Origin: Prevotella sp.
Lineage (GTDB): Bacteria > Bacteroidota > Bacteroidia > Bacteroidales > Bacteroidaceae
DNA length: 38,727 nt
NCBI GenBank assembly: GCA_022511065.1
Contig: JAFLSG010000018.1
Coordinates: 1 to 38,727, forward strand
Direction: 5' to 3'
Shown: positions 35,153 to 38,727 of the stretch, piece after piece
How positions within the stretch are numbered: position 1 is the first letter of the stretch
Layout: every line of letters begins with the position of its first letter
Notes under the pieces: generated by a model
What the model saw: only the letters and a program-made list of their open reading frames with translations
What the model was told of the DNA's origin: nothing
Database searches by the model: none
Made by a program: the position numbers and the translations under genes

Positions 35153-35308
35153 CATTGTTTTTCTGAATTCCTAAAATTTTTATTAAAAAATAATGTGTTT
35201 AGGGTATTTAATGGGGTTTGAATTTTCAAACTTTATTTTGAATGAACCACTGTGTTGAGGTACTTTATCTGTATTTGATGATTTTCCACCCATAGCAGAA
35301 CGACACCT

Positions 35309-35446
35309 GACTTTGTGTTGAACTCTGCGCGATTTTGTGTGGAATTCTGCGTCACTTTGTGCTGAACTCCCGCACGTTTTGTGCTCCACAGTTGCACGAA
35401 GAAGCACAAAGTGACGCGCGAAGGAGCACAAAATCCTATACGCGCG
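35309..35446. repeat. 22-bp repeat element with inverted copies
   Basis: Four 22-base units run in tandem (35309-35330, 35331-35352, 35353-35374, 35375-35396; pattern roughly GAYTTTGTGYTGAAYTCTGCG, unit 4 diverged). After six bases come two units in the opposite orientation (35403-35424 and 35425-35446). A 15-base perfect inverted repeat joins the halves: GCGTCACTTTGTGCT at 35349-35363 and its complement at 35403-35417. The element is more GC-rich than the flanking AT-rich sequence. The remainder of the gap 35153-35499 shows nothing else recognisable. Confidence 0.8.
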
Positions 35447-35499
35447 CGAACATTATATTATATAATATAGAAGAAAAACGGAAAATTCCCATCAAATTA

Positions 35500-35531
35500 T
35501 TTGGAATCGCCTCTAAAATTTATTATCTTTG
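35500..35531 (+). promoter_or_regulatory. Consensus promoter of the 35575 gene pair
   Basis: TTTG (35500-35503), 20 bases, TATCTTTG (35524-35531), followed 30 bases later by AGGAGG and the ATG at 35575. Confidence 0.8.
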
Positions 35532-35574
35532 CAAGGTTAAATCTAATTTAAAATAAAGTAAGGAGGATAACAAC

Positions 35575-36246
35575 ATGGAAACGGAATTTTGTGATGAATG
35601 GCAGGATCTGCTCGACTGCGGGCGGTATAATTCCATGGCAGAATTGTTGTACTGTGAAGGATATGCGGTGCGGTCGGGCGTTGAGTTGCCGAAGCATTTG
35701 CAAGCAGCACGTGTGTCGGCTTTTGAGGATATGGCGCTTGAGCGTGTCGAAATCATGAATAGGGCATTTGCTGGCACGCGGATTTCTACCTCGTCGATAA
35801 GGAGCAACATTCTTACTTATAGCGGACGGGACAAAGAACAGCAGTACGAGCGGGAGCTGCAGGCTAAGGAAACCCGTATCTCCGAATTGCAGGTGGATAA
35901 CGCACGGCTGCGAAGCGAGAACAAGAGGCTGCGGACAGAGGAAAACGGGGCGGCATACCAAAAGATGGTGAAGAACCTGACGGACAAGATCGTTACCGGC
36001 CAGCTCGATGCCACCCAAAGTTCTCATATTCAGATGATGATTTACGAGGTGTTCCCGGGGCTTTCTGCCAAAGAGAATCTTGCCAAGACCGTGAGCGCAG
36101 CATTTGCTGAGCGGCAGCGGCGGGAGCATCCGGCAATCAGCCTGAATCTGGCGCAGAATCAGTATGAGGGACCGGTGGAGACCGTGAATAACACTTTGGA
36201 TCTAAATAAACTTTCGTCACAAAAACGACTTGAATGCAATGAATAA
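35575..36246 (+). CDS. Coiled-coil protein of unknown function
   Basis: A 223-residue soluble protein with a strong AGGAGG before its ATG. Residues 1-75 are a globular N-terminus (DEWQDLLDCGRYNSMAELLYCEGYAVRSG). About 85-125 is a heptad-like coiled coil (EQQYERELQAKETRISELQVDNARLRSENKRLRTE). A helical region follows, and the C-terminus has NQYEGPVETVNNTLDLN. That last motif resembles the N-terminal motif NQFNGSVGQVINHI of the next protein, whose gene overlaps by 17 bases. I do not recognise a family. The gene has its own consensus promoter next to the 22-bp repeat element. Confidence 0.8.
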   Translation: METEFCDEWQDLLDCGRYNSMAELLYCEGYAVRSGVELPKHLQAARVSAFEDMALERVEIMNRAFAGTRISTSSIRSNILTYSGRDKEQQYERELQAKETRISELQVDNARLRSENKRLRTEENGAAYQKMVKNLTDKIVTGQLDATQSSHIQMMIYEVFPGLSAKENLAKTVSAAFAERQRREHPAISLNLAQNQYEGPVETVNNTLDLNKLSSQKRLECNE

Positions 36247-36871
36247 CGAGCGGATTATCCATGCGACACAGGTCAATAACTTCATACTGAACCAGTTTAA
36301 CGGTTCAGTGGGGCAGGTGATTAACCACATCCACGGAGGTATGCCCGCCGGCGGGGAGCAGTCCGTCAGCGAGGCGGAGCCGCCTATGCCTGTGGAGGAG
36401 CAGGTTGCCGGCGGGCTGTCTGAGGAAGACGAGCCGGCGGGAAATGTGGATAACTACATATTTATTAAGGCGCGCGATGGGTGGCAACTCGACGTGAAGA
36501 AGCTGAAAACGTGGATTCACGACAACTTTCTGCCCAACCTCCACAAGCGATATGACTGGTTTGCCCTGTGGAGGGTGCTGGCAGACCATAGGCTCATTGC
36601 GCAGGGAGAGTATCAGACCACCAAGTTCGTGGAGCAGATGACCAAGTGGTTCGGGGAAGCCCAGATGCCCTGTAAGGCAAAGTCGGTCAATCTTTTCAGA
36701 AACGGATATCTGGGAGATACTCCCTATTATAATTGGAACAAGGCGATGTTCAAGGACAGGCGCAACAGCAACGAACAGACGATAGATGGGTACGACCGTC
36801 TGGAGCGTCTTTGCGATGAGCTGGGCGAGAAGCTGAAAGCGGCCATCGACGGAAAGCAACTGAGGCTATAA
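36230..36871 (+). CDS. Protein of unknown function, partner of the upstream coiled-coil protein
   Basis: A 213-residue protein starting MNAMNNERIIHATQVNNFIL. Residues 17-36 are NFILNQFNGSVGQVINHIHG, an NQxxGxVxxVxN motif shared with the end of the preceding protein. An acidic Pro/Glu-rich linker (about 38-72) follows. Then comes a globular domain with DNYIFIKARDGWQLDVKKLKTWIHDNFLPNLHKRYDWFALWRVLADHRLIAQGEYQTTKFVEQMTKWFG. No enzymatic motif is visible. The ATG at 36230 or 36239 (MNNER) could be used. The 17-base overlap and common promoter imply the two act together. Confidence 0.78.
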   Translation: MNAMNNERIIHATQVNNFILNQFNGSVGQVINHIHGGMPAGGEQSVSEAEPPMPVEEQVAGGLSEEDEPAGNVDNYIFIKARDGWQLDVKKLKTWIHDNFLPNLHKRYDWFALWRVLADHRLIAQGEYQTTKFVEQMTKWFGEAQMPCKAKSVNLFRNGYLGDTPYYNWNKAMFKDRRNSNEQTIDGYDRLERLCDELGEKLKAAIDGKQLRL

Positions 36872-36881
36872 CGAGCCGGTT

Positions 36882-36930
36882 TTGGACATCGGTTGGACAG
36901 AAACCTTGGACATCTTGGATATCTTGGACA
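36882..36930 (+). repeat. Cluster of five TTGGACA-type repeats
   Basis: TTGGACA or TTGGATA occurs at 36882, 36893, 36906, 36915 and 36924; the last three are exactly 9 bases apart. The final copy merges with the left arm of the terminator at 36927. The array starts 11 bases after the stop of the preceding gene. Confidence 0.65.
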
Positions 36931-36963
36931 ATCATCTCGGAAACGGGGTGATTGTCTTTTTTT
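36927..36963 (+). terminator. Intrinsic terminator of the 35575 gene pair
   Basis: GACAATCATCTC (36927-36938) pairs with GGGGTGATTGTC (36945-36956), including two G-T pairs, across the 6-base loop GGAAAC, followed by seven T. It is a textbook rho-independent terminator. Confidence 0.88.
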
Positions 36964-36979
36964 ACGGCTTTTTCCGTCA

Positions 36980-36987
36980 TACCTTTG
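36980..36987 (+). promoter_or_regulatory. -7 box (TACCTTTG) of the HU-like operon
   Basis: TACCTTTG is a full -7 match, 17 bases after the preceding terminator and 50 bases before the ATG at 37038. The -33 position is in the T tract and carries no TTG. Confidence 0.6.
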
Positions 36988-37037
36988 CATCGTCCGGACG
37001 ACAAAATAGTGATTTAAAATTTAAAATTAAAAAGGTT

Positions 37038-37574
37038 ATGGCGAATAATCAATTAAAAAAGGAGCTTCGGCTCACAGACATCACCCGCTACGACGATGTG
37101 GAGATGGGGCGACTGGAGCTGACGGTCGGGGAGCAGCGGAGAAGCTGGAAGGCCATCTGGCTTGCCGACCTCAGATGCAACGTCAGGGGCAGCCGCCGCT
37201 TGCCGGCAGGCGTGTTGCAGCTCACGATTCTCCCCGGTACGAGGTGGGTGGATTGTCCGCGGCTGTCGCTCAATCAGCGCATCAAGATGTGGATTGTGCC
37301 GCTCGAATCGAGCGAGTGGGCGGATTTCGGTGTTGATTTGTATCTCTGTGATGATGGCGGGAAGATAGGACCACTCCCCAAAGACAGTTATAGGCAGTTG
37401 GTGGGTGCCATCAGGAAATACGACATCAGCGGACTTTCAGTCGAGCCTCCCCGCTGGCGGGTGAGGGCTAACCGCCTGAACCACGACGAGGGGGTGGGCT
37501 TCGACGCAGACTTCTGGAACGATTCAGAAGGGAATCGGTTGGTAAATGTGAATGTTGAACAATTAAATGCTTAA
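37038..37574 (+). CDS. Protein of unknown function upstream of the HU-like genes
   Basis: A 178-residue protein from the ATG at 37038 (MANNQLKKELRLTDITRYDD), preceded by AAAAAGG. The frame is open back to 36882, but that would run through a terminator and the -7 box. Beta-strand-rich sequence: MGRLELTVGEQRRSWKAIWLADLRCNVRGSRRLPAGVLQLTILPGTRWVDCPRLSLNQRIKMWIVPL, then WADFGVDLYLCDDGGKIGPL. No known motif was seen. It ends 5 bases before the first HU-like gene, so it is almost certainly cotranscribed and may work with the DNA-binding protein. Confidence 0.78.
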   Translation: MANNQLKKELRLTDITRYDDVEMGRLELTVGEQRRSWKAIWLADLRCNVRGSRRLPAGVLQLTILPGTRWVDCPRLSLNQRIKMWIVPLESSEWADFGVDLYLCDDGGKIGPLPKDSYRQLVGAIRKYDISGLSVEPPRWRVRANRLNHDEGVGFDADFWNDSEGNRLVNVNVEQLNA

Positions 37575-37579
37575 AAATT

Positions 37580-38074
37580 ATGAGTAAGATTAGTATCGTT
37601 GTGTATCAGAACAACAACCAGTATTCACCGGCTTACAAGAAGTATTACGGTCGTGTGAAGCACAGTACCACGGTGGATGTGCAGACACTTTGCAACCACG
37701 TGGCGATGGACTCAGGTATCGAGGTGTCTAACGTAGCGGTGGTGTTCGACGCGTTGCTCAAGCAAATCAAGGAGCAGCTCTGCGGCGGCCATCCCATCAA
37801 GGTGGACGGGCTTGGCAGTATGAAGGTGGGCATCAAGTCGAAAGGCGTAGGTGCGGCCGATGTGAAGAAGCGCTACCCGAACTTCGACCCAGAGAAGGAT
37901 GATATCAGAAGGTACCTCTCCGCTCGACAAGTGGAAAGCGCGCATCTGCTGTTCACGCCTTCTGAGGACATCAAGACATTGCTTCGGAGCGTGAAATTCG
38001 AGACCGATAAGTCGGAGTGGGATAGCGAGCCGGAAGGTGAGCAAGAGGGCGAAAGCGAAGAAGAGAAAGGCTAA
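37580..38074 (+). CDS. HU-like DNA-binding protein with acidic tail
   Basis: A 164-residue member of the Bacteroidetes HU family. The HU-like core is recognisable: VDVQTLCNHVAMDSGIEVSNVAVVFDALLKQIKEQLCGGHPIKVDGLGSMKVGIKSKGVG. A helical middle section with VESAHLLFTPSEDIKTLLRSVKFET and a strongly acidic C-terminal tail (about 25 residues of Glu, Gly and Ser) follow. HU folds bend and compact DNA. This group has an N-terminal strand addition (SKISIVVYQNNNQYSPAYKKYYGRV) instead of the classical HU start. It is 5 bases after the unknown gene and followed by a paralogue after 35 bases. Confidence 0.92.
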   Translation: MSKISIVVYQNNNQYSPAYKKYYGRVKHSTTVDVQTLCNHVAMDSGIEVSNVAVVFDALLKQIKEQLCGGHPIKVDGLGSMKVGIKSKGVGAADVKKRYPNFDPEKDDIRRYLSARQVESAHLLFTPSEDIKTLLRSVKFETDKSEWDSEPEGEQEGESEEEKG

Positions 38075-38109
38075 TTTTTTAGTATGAATCTATTAAACTC
38101 AGAAAAATT

Positions 38110-38517
38110 ATGGGAAGATTGAGAGTAACACCGTGGCAGAATAACAATGACTTCACCACGGGATTTGGAAAGTGGTACATGAAGGCGTTCTATGACAAGA
38201 CGTTTGACGTGACGGAGTTGTCTGAGCATATCTCGAAGGACTCGGGTGTGGAACGCACGCTGGTGGCAGCCATCATGCAGGCGGTAATGAAGCAGGTGGG
38301 GGAGTTGCTCTGCAATGGCCATCCCATCCGCGTGCCTCACCTCGGCATACTGAAGCTCGGCGTGAAGTCGGCGGGAGCGCCAACGCTTGAGGAGTTCAAC
38401 GCGCGGACGCACATCAAGAATCTGTATATTCTGCTCGTGCCCGACATGGAAATCAAGCAGGCGATTCGCGAAATGAAGTTCGTGAAGTACGTTCCCGAGC
38501 GCAAAAAACCGATTTAA
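38110..38517 (+). CDS. HU-like DNA-binding protein, second paralogue
   Basis: A 135-residue paralogue of the preceding protein. It shares the start MGRLRVTPWQNNNDFTTGFGKWYMKAFYDKTFDVTELSEHISKDSGVERTLVAAIMQAVMKQVGELLCNGHPIRVPHLGILKLGVKSAG, including the GHPIRVPHLG segment equivalent to GHPIKVDGLG in its neighbour, and the C-terminal LYILLVPDMEIKQAIREMKFVKYVPERK. It lacks the acidic tail and ends basic. Tandem paralogues could form a heterodimer. A terminator follows 57 bases after the stop. Confidence 0.92.
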   Translation: MGRLRVTPWQNNNDFTTGFGKWYMKAFYDKTFDVTELSEHISKDSGVERTLVAAIMQAVMKQVGELLCNGHPIRVPHLGILKLGVKSAGAPTLEEFNARTHIKNLYILLVPDMEIKQAIREMKFVKYVPERKKPI

Positions 38518-38550
38518 GTGTCATTTTTACGCTATTTTTGGCCAGCCCTC

Positions 38551-38566
38551 CTTGACTTTTGTCAAG
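38551..38566. other. Small 6-bp hairpin CTTGAC/GTCAAG
   Basis: CTTGAC (38551-38556), loop TTTT, GTCAAG (38561-38566). It lies between the HU-like stop and the terminator at 38574; too short and without a T run to be a terminator itself. Confidence 0.4.
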
Positions 38567-38573
38567 TCTTCGG

Positions 38574-38602
38574 AAAAATTCCTGCTTTGGCGGGAATTTT
38601 TT
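38574..38602 (+). terminator. Intrinsic terminator of the HU-like operon
   Basis: AAAAATTCCTGC (38574-38585) pairs with GCGGGAATTTTT (38590-38601), one G-T pair, loop TTTG, followed by TGTGTTTTTTT. Confidence 0.85.
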
Positions 38603-38613
38603 GTGTTTTTTTC

Positions 38614-38644
38614 TTGGTGGTAATTGTGGAAAGCATTACCTTTG
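38614..38644 (+). promoter_or_regulatory. Strong consensus promoter, probably of an rRNA operon
   Basis: TTG (38614-38616), 20 bases, TACCTTTG (38637-38644). It is followed by CCCGC ... GCGGG (38647-38668), which can form a hairpin in the leader. The downstream GTTCTTTGACAGATTGCACA at 38691-38710 resembles the leader upstream of 16S rRNA in Prevotella-like genomes. The window ends before any 16S sequence. Confidence 0.7.
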
Positions 38645-38727
38645 CACCCGCTTTCGCCCTTCAGCGGGGTGGGAGGTATAAAAAGAAAGAGTTCTTTGAC
38701 AGATTGCACAGACAGAAGTAGTACAAG
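38645..38727 (+). other. Probable 16S rRNA leader (incomplete)
   Basis: About 80 bases without a gene after the promoter: a small GC hairpin, a purine-rich segment (GGGAGGTATAAAAAGAAAGAG) and GTTCTTTGACAGATTGCACA, a boxA-like antitermination region by comparison with rrn leaders. The call depends on memory of related leaders; the gene itself is outside the window. Confidence 0.55.

Noticed and set aside
35309..35446. Possible CRISPR array
   Set aside because: Units are tandem without spacers, occur in both orientations, and no cas genes are present.
36750..37004. Minus-strand ORF containing VQDIQDVQGF
   Set aside because: The pattern comes from the 9-base TTGGACATC repeats and the ORF is antisense to the end of the 36230 gene and the terminator.
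36882..37037. N-terminal extension of the 178-residue protein
   Set aside because: It would cross an intrinsic terminator and the -7 box at 36980.
38518..38721. 67-residue ORF after the HU-like genes
   Set aside because: It spans a terminator, a promoter and the probable rRNA leader.

Overview
The window looks like a chromosomal segment of a Bacteroidales bacterium, most likely Prevotella-like. The main evidence is promoters of the Bacteroidetes sigma-ABfr type, TTTG or TTG, about 20 bp, then TAnnTTTG. Several are near perfect, for example at 15500-15531, 35500-35531 and 38614-38644. Two HU-like DNA-binding proteins of the Bacteroidetes type and the general gene content agree. The genus is inference.

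Region 1 (1-3860, + strand) is the end of a multidrug-type export operon: a TolC-like outer membrane protein (5' part outside the window), an HlyD-type membrane fusion protein and two ABC-2 permeases, with no ATPase gene visible. Region 2 (3920-11120, - strand) is mostly housekeeping: mrp, trmB, a DUF975 membrane protein, ilvE, xseB and xseA, a secreted subtilisin-like protease and a small membrane-anchored protein. Region 3 (11296-15349) is a secreted GH3 glycosidase facing an orphan TPR histidine kinase across a 22-bp hairpin.

Region 4 (15500-22914, + strand) reads as one eight-gene operon with a consensus promoter: MATE transporter, cytidylate-kinase-like protein, YfcE-like phosphoesterase, dTDP-glucose 4,6-dehydratase, purT, WxcM/FdtA-like ketoisomerase, GNAT/FemAB-like acyltransferase and DegT aminotransferase. 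The last three plus the dehydratase form a pathway for a dTDP-3-(acyl)amino-3,6-dideoxyhexose; purT sits inside it and is coupled by overlap to the ketoisomerase. Region 5 (22900-27663) holds lutABC for lactate oxidation (- strand), a BI-1 family protein, an EamA transporter and a 49-residue small protein gene with its own promoter.

Region 6 (27887-35112, - strand) is visibly AT-rich and is a defence island. It has a small winged-helix-like protein coupled to a type III methyltransferase (Mod) and restriction subunit (Res). After a terminator and a new promoter come a DUF4065/Panacea protein overlapping a GNAT-like protein, a probable PanAT-type toxin-antitoxin pair, and a YgjP-type metallopeptidase.

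Region 7 (35300-38727) begins with an element built from 22-bp repeats in both orientations. It is followed by a two-gene cassette of unknown function sharing a short motif, a TTGGACATC repeat cluster running into a terminator, an unknown protein and two HU-like paralogues. The last 110 bases look like the promoter and leader of an rRNA operon whose 16S gene would lie just beyond the window.

No tRNA, CRISPR array or insertion sequence was recognised. The best candidates for something undescribed are the Panacea/GNAT/YgjP operon and the 35575-36871 gene pair.
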